The notes beneath the pieces are model-generated. The model saw nothing but the letters and a program-made list of their open reading frames with translations, ran no database searches and was not told the origin of the DNA. 5,646 nucleotides of DNA. Source: Synergistaceae bacterium (GTDB lineage Bacteria; Synergistota; Synergistia; Synergistales; Synergistaceae). Both the position numbers and the translations under genes were made by a program. Location: assembly GCA_031274465.1 (NCBI GenBank), contig JAISQC010000004.1, positions 1-5,646 of the forward strand, in the 5' to 3' direction. Below, in pieces: positions 1 through 5,646 of this stretch (its first letter is position 1; every line of letters begins with the position of its first letter).

Positions 1-266
1 GCGAGCGGCATCAGCTCCAATATGGTATTTGGGTTGGACGAGTCGATGCAGATCGGGACGCTCACCTCGTCCTGCACGATGCCAAGCAGCCAGCGGAGCG
101 TATCCGGCTCAAGGTCCGGGGCGGTGCCGGCATTGACGTCGAGATAGTCTGCCCCGCACTCTGCCTGCCGCCTCGCCAGGCGCCGGATGGCGCCCTCGTC
201 GCGCTCCGCTATCGCCTTGGCGGTCGACGGTATGGAGCCGTTGATCTTTTCCCCTATGATTATCAT
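1..266 (-). CDS. Methyltetrahydrofolate:corrinoid methyltransferase-like protein, 5' part only
   Basis: The first 88 codons are present and the gene runs off the left edge. The product looks like a pterin-binding (dihydropteroate synthase-like TIM barrel) methyltransferase that moves the methyl group of methyltetrahydrofolate to a corrinoid protein, as AcsE/MtgA proteins do in anaerobic one-carbon metabolism; it should be cytoplasmic. Seen directly: the start MIIIGEKING at residues 1-10, a helix rich in Arg/Glu/Ala, the strand motif YLDVNAG at 41-47, and PICIDSSNP at 71-79, the family's strand-end pattern with the Asp expected to touch the pterin. The ATG at 264-266 is preceded by AAAGGTGG with about 9 bases of spacing. 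The upstream helicase gene ends 51 bases before it on the same strand with no clear terminator, so readthrough is possible. The exact substrate partner cannot be told from this fragment, and a MetH-type pterin domain is the main alternative. Confidence 0.85.
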   Translation of the reverse strand, partial: MIIIGEKINGSIPSTAKAIAERDEGAIRRLARRQAECGADYLDVNAGTAPDLEPDTLRWLLGIVQDEVSVPICIDSSNPNTILELMPL

Positions 267-317
267 CTATACAAACCACCTTTCAAATATGGCCGCGTCA
301 AAATACCACTGCCGACA

Positions 318-1862
318 TTATCGCGCATTTTCGCGCGCCAGCAGCAACATGGCGATCCAATAATCTTTTTCTTCCGGGCGCGCGTCGAGGAGGTGCCTCA
401 TGCAGGATTTTTCCGACATGAGAAAATCGCCCCGCACCGCGCCTCTCTCCAACTGATTTTCCGCGTTTTCGAGCTGCGAAGCCGTCGCTTCGGACGCCTC
501 CAGACGAGACAGCGCTTTCGCCGCCAGCTCGTCGTAGCCGGGGTGCTCGAACCTACCCGAGGCGGCATCGTAATAAAGATCGCGCGCAACGATGCCGCTC
601 TTGCTCGGAAGGATCGCCGAGGGGTCGGTGGTCCCTGGTATGTGCAGGTAATAAATTTGCTTCGGCCGAATCCCCTCCCCGCGCCGGACAACCCTGCCGA
701 TGCGCTGGACGCGCTGTCGTTCGCTCGCGCTCGCCGATATGATGATGCCGGCGTCGGTCTCCGGCACATTGAGGCCCTCGTCGAGGGCGCGGCAGCACAC
801 GATCGCCGTTTTTTCGCCCTGCCGGTACGATTCGAGGGCGCGGCGTTTCGCGAACTGGTCCATGTCGCTGTGGTATCGGCAAACCCGGCCCGGATACTCC
901 CGATGCAGCGCGTCGTACAGCTCGTCCGCCATTTTGATGCGCTCCGAAAACAGGATGATCCGATGATCCGGCATGAGGCGGCGCGCGACTTCCATCCCGC
1001 AGCCCAGCCTCGCGCGCGCCGTGTGCACCGTTTCCTTGCGGCGGAGGTAGAGCTTCCACAGCGAGCGGGCTATCTCCCCTGCCTTGTCATCGCGCTTCGA
1101 CAGACGGCGCAGCTCCCGCAGCGACACCCGGCCGGCCGAGTCGCAAAAAGAAGGGTGCAGGCGCTTCAGCGCCGCTTTGAGTTTCTTGATGTTTTTCGAG
1201 AGCGCGTAGTATTTTTCCCACTCATCCGGGGAGAAATCCACGGCTATGTTGAAAACCGCGTAATCCGAGGTGAGCAGGTCGCGCGACGCGTCGCTCAGGC
1301 CGTATCGGTAAATTTCTTTCCCGATGGCCGGGACTACGACTTCTTCGAAATTCTCCCCGCGCGGCGTAGCGGACAGCCCGAGGGCAAAATACCGTTCCGG
1401 CGGGATGCGCGGCGTGAAATCGAACACATGAGCGTTTTCCCGGCTGCCGAAATGATGGCATTCGTCGCAAATCAGCAGGACCGAGCCTCCCGCCTCGACG
1501 TCCCTCAGGATATGCCGGGCCGCGCATCTTCGCGCCGTGTCCAGCACGTACACCATAAACGGCTTGTCCGGCGCTTCTTTGAGCCTTCCGTAGCACAACC
1601 CCACCTCTTTGCGACTGACGCCGAGGAAACGCAGGATGTCGTCTCTCCACTGGTCCGCCAAAAAAACCCTCGGCACGACGATTTTTACCTTCAGCGGGAC
1701 GTCCGGCCAACGCTCCGACAGCCAGCAGACCGCCGCCAGGGCCAGCATCGTTTTCCCGGCGCCGGTAGCGACCCCGGCGATCCCCCGGCATCCGTTGTCG
1801 GACCATCGTCTCAGGCAATCGGTCTGCCAAGGGTGAAGGGCGACGTCTTTCAGTGCGTACAT
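318..1862 (-). CDS. SF2 DEAD/DEAH-type helicase of the SSL2/XPB-like group (COG1061-like)
   Basis: This is a complete two-RecA-domain superfamily 2 ATPase expected to bind DNA or RNA and translocate or remodel it. Numbering is from the start used here, 514 residues. Motifs in order: a Q-like LHPWQTDCL at 9-17, Walker A ATGAGKT at 32-38, motif Ia VVPRVFLADQW at 62-72, Walker B DECHHF at 133-138 (DECH rather than DEAH), SAT at 164-166, ILFSER at 303-308, the motif V region LDEGLNVPETD at 360-370, and the arginine-finger motif VI QRVQRIGRVVRR at 383-394. A Lys/Arg-rich helical stretch at about 215-285 lies between the two RecA lobes, and a Glu/Ala-rich helical tail follows 440. No nuclease domain is visible. 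It is much shorter than Lhr-type BrxHI helicases. It is transcribed divergently from the three-gene ATPase operon, 117 bases away, which suggests shared function. A longer start at 1868 (516 residues) is possible, but the ribosome binding site favours 1862. Confidence 0.92.
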   Translation of the reverse strand: MYALKDVALHPWQTDCLRRWSDNGCRGIAGVATGAGKTMLALAAVCWLSERWPDVPLKVKIVVPRVFLADQWRDDILRFLGVSRKEVGLCYGRLKEAPDKPFMVYVLDTARRCAARHILRDVEAGGSVLLICDECHHFGSRENAHVFDFTPRIPPERYFALGLSATPRGENFEEVVVPAIGKEIYRYGLSDASRDLLTSDYAVFNIAVDFSPDEWEKYYALSKNIKKLKAALKRLHPSFCDSAGRVSLRELRRLSKRDDKAGEIARSLWKLYLRRKETVHTARARLGCGMEVARRLMPDHRIILFSERIKMADELYDALHREYPGRVCRYHSDMDQFAKRRALESYRQGEKTAIVCCRALDEGLNVPETDAGIIISASASERQRVQRIGRVVRRGEGIRPKQIYYLHIPGTTDPSAILPSKSGIVARDLYYDAASGRFEHPGYDELAAKALSRLEASEATASQLENAENQLERGAVRGDFLMSEKSCMRHLLDARPEEKDYWIAMLLLARENAR

Positions 1863-1868
1863 CGGCAT

Positions 1869-1873
1869 CTCCT
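1869..1873 (-). promoter_or_regulatory. Shine-Dalgarno AGGAG that decides the helicase start
   Basis: On the minus strand AGGAG is followed at once by ATG (1868-1866) and then by CCG ATG (1862-1860). Zero spacing to the first ATG is too short for initiation, while six bases to the second is ideal. The second Met is therefore the likely start, which removes the first two residues of the longer reading. Confidence 0.7.
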
Positions 1874-1885
1874 AAAATTCAAAAT

Positions 1886-1920
1886 GATTGACAACTCTCC
1901 GATTGATAGAGTACATTGAT
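1886..1920. promoter_or_regulatory. Candidate operator: three ATTGA repeats and an ACTCT/AGAGT dyad
   Basis: GATTGA at 1886-1891, GATTGA at 1901-1906 and CATTGAT at 1914-1920 form three near-copies of one short word, 15 and 13 bases apart. Between the first and third, ACTCT (1894-1898) and AGAGT (1908-1912) make a dyad centred on 1903. The cluster covers the -35 to -10 region of the plus promoter and lies just downstream of the predicted helicase transcript start, so one bound protein could control both directions. No regulator gene is seen in the window. The words are short, so chance is a real alternative. Confidence 0.35.
1888..1917 (+). promoter_or_regulatory. Probable promoter of the three-gene ATPase operon
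   Basis: A perfect TTGACA lies at 1888-1893. TACATT at 1912-1917 matches the -10 consensus at four of six bases, with an 18-base spacer. The start would fall near 1924, leaving about 56 bases of leader before the ATG at 1980. The weak -10 and slightly long spacer suggest a promoter that is low or needs an activator. The start point is inferred. Confidence 0.45.
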
Positions 1921-1928
1921 GCCGCTAG

Positions 1929-1937
1929 ATTATATCA
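1929..1937 (-). promoter_or_regulatory. Extended -10 promoter for the helicase gene
   Basis: The minus strand reads TGATATAAT, a perfect TATAAT with the TGn extension. The -35 position (1952-1957, AAGAAA on the minus strand, 17-base spacer) matches TTGACA only at three of six bases, which is usual for extended -10 promoters. Transcription would begin near 1922, giving a leader of about 60 bases that runs across the ATTGA repeats. Confidence 0.6.
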
Positions 1938-1979
1938 TCCGCACATGAAGATTTCTTAAACGGGGGAAGAGGGGTTAGC

Positions 1980-2762
1980 ATGGATTACGAGGACTTCTAC
2001 GCTGAATATGACGTAATTGCAAATGCACTCAAAGAACAGCTGTCATCCCAACAGAGGCTGCTCAAACGGATTTGCAAAAATGTCGAAGCGGGCGATCTCA
2101 AATCGACCGCCAGAGATCTGGCTTCCGCCGCATCCGCGGCGTCGGAGAGCGTCCGCCTTGCGTCTGACGTCGCTGAAAAAATCGGGAGCTTCGACACGGC
2201 CGATTACCTGCGGTCCGGCGATTTCGCCAAGCAATTGGTGGCGCTGTGCACGGAAAACGAAATCAATATTCGGGGCGAGGGCGCGTCCTACGAGGTGTTT
2301 CCGTATCGCTTGAAGATCGACCCGCAGAACGAGGAGTTGCTGATCAACGGGCGCAAAGCAGTCGGACTGCGGCCCCGGGCCGTGGCTGCGTATTTGGCGA
2401 AAGGGCGCGCCCGGCTGCTCTCCGCCGCATTCAACCCGGCTCAATACGCGACGGAACTGGCTGGCGCGTACGACCTCGCGTTGCTCGCGTCCCGCCCCGG
2501 CAAGCCGGTCGCGCCGGACGCCGATATCTACCTGACCGCCCTGTACAAATTTTTGACCCCGATGCGCCGTTTCCGCAGGGAGTACGACGTGCAGGCCTAT
2601 GCTTTCGATTTGGCCCGCCTGTACGAGGCCGAATCGAACGAATCGGCAGACGGGCGGCGGTTCCAGTTCGGCCCCAGCAGGAACAACAGCAAGGCCATCC
2701 GGATTGTGGATTCTGCCGGCAACGAGCAGTTTTTGGCCACCATCCGCTTTTATCGCGAGTAG
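1980..2762 (+). CDS. Unassigned 260-residue protein, first gene of the BREX-like ATPase operon
   Basis: I do not recognise a named family. The first 70 residues are predicted helical and rich in Ala/Ser/Glu, probably a coiled coil or helical hairpin (an ASAASAASES run at 49-58). A mixed segment follows at about 96-130 with beta-like EVFPYRLKI (105-113) and LLINGRKAVGL (120-130), then a helical block at 131-170. The end is distinctive: FLTPMRRFRREYDV at 191-204, a Phe-Asp-Leu helix near 209, and a polar GPSRNNSKAIRIV stretch at 231-243 closing with FLATIRFYRE at 251-260. There are no Walker motifs, transmembrane segments, signal peptide or visible catalytic triad. The ATG follows AGAGGGG with five bases of spacing. 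It is 15 bases upstream of the first ATPase gene and surely co-transcribed, so a structural or adaptor subunit for the ATPases is plausible. That role is inference from position only. Confidence 0.85.
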   Translation: MDYEDFYAEYDVIANALKEQLSSQQRLLKRICKNVEAGDLKSTARDLASAASAASESVRLASDVAEKIGSFDTADYLRSGDFAKQLVALCTENEINIRGEGASYEVFPYRLKIDPQNEELLINGRKAVGLRPRAVAAYLAKGRARLLSAAFNPAQYATELAGAYDLALLASRPGKPVAPDADIYLTALYKFLTPMRRFRREYDVQAYAFDLARLYEAESNESADGRRFQFGPSRNNSKAIRIVDSAGNEQFLATIRFYRE

Positions 2763-2777
2763 AAGGGGGACGCGCCC

Positions 2778-4001
2778 ATGAAATTGAGCCCGGACGATTA
2801 CGAGCGGTTGAAGGACGGCCAGCCCCCGGCGTCGGACGAATTGCTGCGGCTCTTGTCGGTTGGCGTGGATTTCATCACCGATTTCTGGCTGGAGCAATAT
2901 CTCGACGAGTACATATCGCTCGGCGGCAGCAAAATCAAATTCATCACCGGAGACCCTGGTAGCGGCAAAAGCCACTGTCTGCGCCTTTTTTTGTCCGAGG
3001 CCGCCGCGCGCCGGTACAAGACCGTATCGCTATCCGCCCGAAGTTCATGGATTCACGACTTCAAGGAAATTTACACAGGGGCGCTTGCGGCCGCGGACTT
3101 CCCAGCCTGCCTGGAGCGGTGTGCGCGAAACGTAATAGTCGAGATGGGATACCGCCCGGAGGCGATCCCTGACGGAATGAGTTTCGCCGACTATCTGGCG
3201 AGCCAGGATCTGTTCGACCCCGTCACGCGCAGGGAGCTGCGCTCGCAATTGAACGCGATGTTTTTCAAAAATCCCCGGATCGACAAGAACTTCGCCATTT
3301 GCGCTTCGCTGATGACCGGCGGCATCTTGGGGCATCCGTCTTTGGAGCCGTCCTCGCGCGATCTGCTGATGTCATGGCTGTCCGGGGAGAAGGGCGTGAA
3401 GCTGGCCTCCGTGCGCAAGCTGGGCCTCTCCCCGTCTAGGATCACTAAACACAACGCGCGGCACATGCTCAGGTCTTTGGTGGAAATAATCCGCATGGCC
3501 GATTTTAACGGCCTGGTGGTGGGCATAGACGATCTGGAAATTCTGGTCGGCTCGTCCTCACTGGAGGAAATCCGATACACCAAAATGAGGCGGGAGGATG
3601 CGTACGAGAGCATCCGCGAACTCATCGACGAAATAGACACACTGAGCCACACGATGTTCGTCTTCGCGTTCAACCGCGACCTGATGGATAACGAGGCGGC
3701 CGGGCTTAAATCCTATCAGGCCCTTTGGATGCGCATCCAAAACGAGATCGAAAGCTGCCGGTTCAACCGATTTTCCGACATCGTGGACCTCGATAAGATG
3801 GCCAGCCAGCAATACACCGCTCAGACTCTGTCGGAGATGTCGCGCCGGCTTGCCGACGCTTTGAGGGAGGATGGTATCGAATCCACCCCGGTCCACCCCG
3901 ACGCCGTGGCGTCGATGATGATGAATGCCGGCGAGGAAACCGTGCGCCAGGCGATGCCGCGTCTGATCAACCGAATGACGCTTGGGGGAATTTTGAAATG
4001 A
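2778..4001 (+). CDS. BREX-like P-loop ATPase (BrxC/BrxD-related), first of two
   Basis: This is a 407-residue cytoplasmic AAA+/ORC-like ATPase. Visible motifs: Walker A GDPGSGKS at 58-65 directly after a hydrophobic strand (IKFIT), Walker B GLVVGIDDLEIL at 245-256 with an Asp-Asp-Leu-Glu core, and a sensor-1-like strand MFVFAFNRDL at 293-302 with its Asn at 299. A helix around 312-325 (SYQALWMRI) has an Arg where related proteins may carry a trans-acting arginine. The C-terminal 65 residues look like a small helical lid domain. The gap between Walker A and B is long (about 180 residues) and mostly helical, as in the BREX ATP-binding family. The ATG is preceded by AAGGGGGA with seven bases of spacing, and its stop overlaps the next start. 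It likely works with the following ATPase. I am sure of the P-loop ATPase call and less so of the family. Confidence 0.88.
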   Translation: MKLSPDDYERLKDGQPPASDELLRLLSVGVDFITDFWLEQYLDEYISLGGSKIKFITGDPGSGKSHCLRLFLSEAAARRYKTVSLSARSSWIHDFKEIYTGALAAADFPACLERCARNVIVEMGYRPEAIPDGMSFADYLASQDLFDPVTRRELRSQLNAMFFKNPRIDKNFAICASLMTGGILGHPSLEPSSRDLLMSWLSGEKGVKLASVRKLGLSPSRITKHNARHMLRSLVEIIRMADFNGLVVGIDDLEILVGSSSLEEIRYTKMRREDAYESIRELIDEIDTLSHTMFVFAFNRDLMDNEAAGLKSYQALWMRIQNEIESCRFNRFSDIVDLDKMASQQYTAQTLSEMSRRLADALREDGIESTPVHPDAVASMMMNAGEETVRQAMPRLINRMTLGGILK

Positions 4002-5203
4002 CCGATTTTTACGCAAGGCGCATCGTAGAGGCATTGCGCTCCGGAATATCTTCACGCGAGGTTGGGGCGTGCTTTTCGTCGGCGAGGGCGAAAATCCTGC
4101 GGGAGCTTGGGGACGCTCTGGAGCAACTGACGGAAGAGCGCCATTCGGGCGGGCGGATAATATCCGGGAAATACGGCGAGGGGAAGACGCACCTTTTGAA
4201 CACGGTTTCCGGCATCGCCGCCTCTTTGAACATAGTCGTCAGCGCCATCACACTGAGCAAGGAAACCCCTCTGTCCAACCTGCATCTGCTGTACCCCAAG
4301 GTGGTCCAGGGGACTTATCTGCCGGGCCAGGTTCAGCCTGGGGTCGATCACTTGTTCGAGCGGTTTTCCTATGGAGGCCCAGTCGCGTCGGCGCTGCTGG
4401 AATTCTGCCTGACCGGGCTGGAAACTAACCGCCTGTATTACATCCTCAAGGCTTACCTGGGCACGCAGAACGACGATGAAAAATATGCGCTGCTGGGGGA
4501 CATGGAGGGCAATTTCATGGCTAATGCGGCGGTTCGCCAAATTTACAAGAGAATCTACGGACAAGCCGCCGTTTTCAACGCTTCATTCGTCAAATCCAAA
4601 CACGTCATGGATTATTTCGCCTTTTTGTCGCGCCTCTTCATGGCTCTGGGGTACAACGGCTGGGTGCTGCTGTTCGACGAAACGGAGCTGATCGGGCGGC
4701 TGGGCAAGAAAGCGCGGTTGTCGGCTTACTACAATATGTCCCTGTTGCTGCGGTCGGAGCGCATGGCATCGGCTTATAGCCTGTTTGCCTTCAACGCGTC
4801 CTACGGCCCTGACGTCATCGAGGCAAAACATGAGCACGCCAATCTGGAAGAAGCCCTGTTGCCTCCCGAGACCAAGGCGGAGATCGAATCGACCCTGTCC
4901 GCCATAGCATCCGCCACGCAACTGGCGCCTCTTTCCAGGGAAGAAACCCTTGAGATCCTGGCCGGGATACAGCGTTACCACGGCCAGGCCTACGGTTGGC
5001 AGCCGGCGCTCGACCTGGACCAGGCGCTGTCAGTTGCGGAAAAACACGGCTACCTATTGCGCACCCGCATCCGCGCTGTTGTCGAGACGCTGGATCAACT
5101 GTATCAATACGGCGAAACTGACAAGATGCGGATCAACGAGCTGGGGCAGGCGACGTTCGAAGAGGGGGACGACGCGCAAGCGTCTTTAGAGCCATTCATC
5201 TGA
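3998..5203 (+). CDS. BrxC/BrxD-like (DUF2791) P-loop ATPase, second of two
   Basis: This 401-residue protein fits the BREX ATP-binding family better than its neighbour. It starts with the typical N-terminal helix RRIVEALRSG (7-16), then a helical segment leading to Walker A SGKYGEGKTH at 56-65 and Walker B WVLLFDETELIG at 222-233 with Asp227 and Glu228. A sensor-1-like strand SLFAFNAS follows at 261-268. A long helical region separates Walker A from B. The C-terminal part (about 310-380) has a SREETLEIL helix and RTRIRAVVETLDQL, consistent with a helical lid. The start overlaps the preceding stop as ATGA and has GGGGGAA seven bases upstream, which points to translational coupling and matched amounts of the two ATPases. 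In type 2 BREX, BrxD is encoded next to a helicase; here the partner helicase is divergent. The biochemical role of BrxD is not settled, so only ATP binding and hydrolysis are well supported. Confidence 0.88.
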   Translation: MTDFYARRIVEALRSGISSREVGACFSSARAKILRELGDALEQLTEERHSGGRIISGKYGEGKTHLLNTVSGIAASLNIVVSAITLSKETPLSNLHLLYPKVVQGTYLPGQVQPGVDHLFERFSYGGPVASALLEFCLTGLETNRLYYILKAYLGTQNDDEKYALLGDMEGNFMANAAVRQIYKRIYGQAAVFNASFVKSKHVMDYFAFLSRLFMALGYNGWVLLFDETELIGRLGKKARLSAYYNMSLLLRSERMASAYSLFAFNASYGPDVIEAKHEHANLEEALLPPETKAEIESTLSAIASATQLAPLSREETLEILAGIQRYHGQAYGWQPALDLDQALSVAEKHGYLLRTRIRAVVETLDQLYQYGETDKMRINELGQATFEEGDDAQASLEPFI

Positions 5204-5204
5204 A

Positions 5205-5243
5205 ATCCCCCGCCGCGCTCATCCTGCGGCGCGGGGATGATTT
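5205..5243 (+). terminator. Probable intrinsic terminator of the ATPase operon
   Basis: Two bases after the stop codon, ATCCCC plus CGCCGC (5205-5216) pairs with GCGGCG and GGGGAT (5226-5238). The stem has 12 pairs with one bulged C at 5232 and a nine-base loop. Only a short TTT follows (5241-5243), so termination may be partial. The position directly after the last gene supports the call. Confidence 0.6.
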
Positions 5244-5305
5244 GGCACGACTTCCCGTGCGCACCCGCCATGCAATTTTTATAATTATGTTGAATATCGG
5301 ATGAT

Positions 5306-5323
5306 TTTCAATATTTATTGAAA
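5306..5323. promoter_or_regulatory. Perfect 8-2-8 palindrome, candidate regulator site
   Basis: TTTCAATA and TATTGAAA flank two T bases with no mismatch. A further half-site-like TTGAATA lies at 5290-5296. The palindrome is centred about 52 bases before the predicted start of the downstream gene, a common activator position just upstream of the -35. I cannot name the regulator. Confidence 0.4.
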
Positions 5324-5330
5324 TTGATTA

Positions 5331-5360
5331 TGGACAAACCTTTAAAAGTGATGTTAAAAT
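5331..5360 (+). promoter_or_regulatory. Promoter of the exported-protein gene
   Basis: TGGACA (5331-5336) matches the -35 consensus at five of six bases and TAAAAT (5355-5360) the -10 at five of six, with an 18-base spacer. TGT directly before the -10 gives an extended -10. The start would be near 5367, with a leader of about 59 bases. The surrounding 5277-5360 stretch is markedly AT-rich compared with the coding DNA. Nothing else, such as a riboswitch or small gene, is evident between 5244 and 5425. Confidence 0.6.
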
Positions 5361-5425
5361 TGCCGATGTTCATTCGGGCGCGCCGAAATGACAATAACAT
5401 CACCTTGAAAGGGAGTCAAAGAATA

Positions 5426-5646
5426 GTGAAAAAAGCATCAGCGCTCGCAACATCCTTGCTCATCGCATTGCTCGCGGCAAGCGCGGCTTTTGCCGCCACC
5501 TTCACGTCGGACAAGGGAGGGTTTTCCATCGACCTTCCCAATGGGTGGCAGCCATTGCCGGACGAGCAGCTCGCCGCAGGCGCCGCGAGCGGGGTTTATC
5601 TCTTGGCCATGGACCAGGCCGCTTTGCAGCAGGGCAAGAGCCTGTC
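5426..5646 (+). CDS. Exported protein with Sec signal peptide, 5' part only
   Basis: A GTG start at 5426 is preceded by GGGAG with about ten bases of spacing, and 73 codons are visible before the right edge. The N-terminus is a textbook signal peptide: MKK, a hydrophobic Ala/Leu core at about 5-20, and an AFA cleavage site at 21-23, leaving a mature start ATFTSDKG. The mature protein begins with GGFSIDLPNGWQPLP (31-45), a pattern common in small periplasmic or surface proteins with a PsbP/DUF1795-like fold, in which a beta strand is followed by a PxGW turn. There is no lipobox cysteine, so it is secreted or periplasmic rather than a lipoprotein. Its own promoter and the upstream terminator separate it from the ATPase operon. 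An ATG at 5389 reaches a stop after six codons, which rules out that alternative start. Function is unknown. Confidence 0.75.
   Translation, partial: MKKASALATSLLIALLAASAAFAATFTSDKGGFSIDLPNGWQPLPDEQLAAGAASGVYLLAMDQAALQQGKSL

Noticed and set aside
267..317. Possible separate promoter for the methyltransferase (TTGACG on the minus strand)
   Set aside because: No acceptable -10 lies 16-18 bases downstream, so only the ribosome site is supported.
322..337. Hairpin CGCGC-6 base loop-GCGCG at the 3' end of the helicase gene
   Set aside because: The stem is only five pairs, lies inside the coding end and has no T-run after it on the minus strand, so it is not a convincing terminator.
393..1919. 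A 508-codon open frame on the plus strand across the helicase gene
   Set aside because: It is antisense to a helicase with every main SF2 motif in order. Its translation is rich in Arg, Pro and His with no recognisable domain, the usual shadow of GC-rich DNA.
2043..2975. A 310-codon open frame on the minus strand across the first operon gene
   Set aside because: It is antisense to the 260-residue protein, which has a good ribosome site and tight spacing to the next gene. The antisense product is Arg/Gln/Val-rich and spans a real gene boundary.
271..5347. ACAAACC at 271-277 and 5334-5340 as flanking direct repeats of an inserted island
   Set aside because: Only seven bases match, in ordinary AT-richer spacers. 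There is no integrase, transposase or tRNA in the window, and chance is enough to explain it.
1..5646. CRISPR arrays, tRNA or rRNA genes, insertion sequences
   Set aside because: No regularly spaced repeats, cloverleaf-like segments, terminal inverted repeats or transposase motifs were seen on either strand.

Overview
The window carries a compact four-gene module built around ATPases and a helicase (318-5203). It sits between the start of a corrinoid/folate methyltransferase gene on the left and the start of an exported-protein gene on the right. The DNA is GC-rich with strong Shine-Dalgarno sequences. The methyltransferase is of the methyltetrahydrofolate:corrinoid type typical of anaerobic one-carbon metabolism, and the right-hand protein has a classical Sec signal peptide. 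Together these suggest an anaerobic bacterium (for example Synergistota, a Desulfovibrio-like lineage or an acetogenic Bacillota). The sequence alone does not settle which.

Layout: (1) 1-266, minus strand, 5' part of a pterin-binding methyltransferase. (2) 318-1862, minus strand, SF2 helicase with all the main motifs (ATGAGKT, DECH, SAT, QRVQRIGRVVRR). (3) 1863-1979, divergent control region with an extended -10 promoter toward the helicase, a weaker plus-strand promoter, and three ATTGA repeats between or over them. (4) 1980-2762, plus strand, a 260-residue protein I cannot assign. (5) 2778-4001, plus strand, P-loop ATPase. (6) 3998-5203, plus strand, a second P-loop ATPase of the BrxC/BrxD (DUF2791) type, joined to the first by an ATGA overlap. 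(7) 5205-5243, GC-rich hairpin that probably ends the operon. (8) 5244-5425, AT-rich leader with a promoter and an 8-2-8 palindrome. (9) 5426-5646, 5' part of an exported protein.

Working picture, an inference: the two BREX-like ATPases form one machine with the 260-residue protein as partner or adaptor, and the divergent helicase is the DNA- or RNA-handling arm. BrxD plus a helicase is also found in type 2 BREX. Here, however, no PglX methyltransferase, PglZ phosphatase, PglW kinase, nuclease or TerB protein is present in the window. Because the module is bounded by unrelated genes on both sides, it may be a minimal stand-alone system. A defence role is the most likely reading but is not shown by the sequence.
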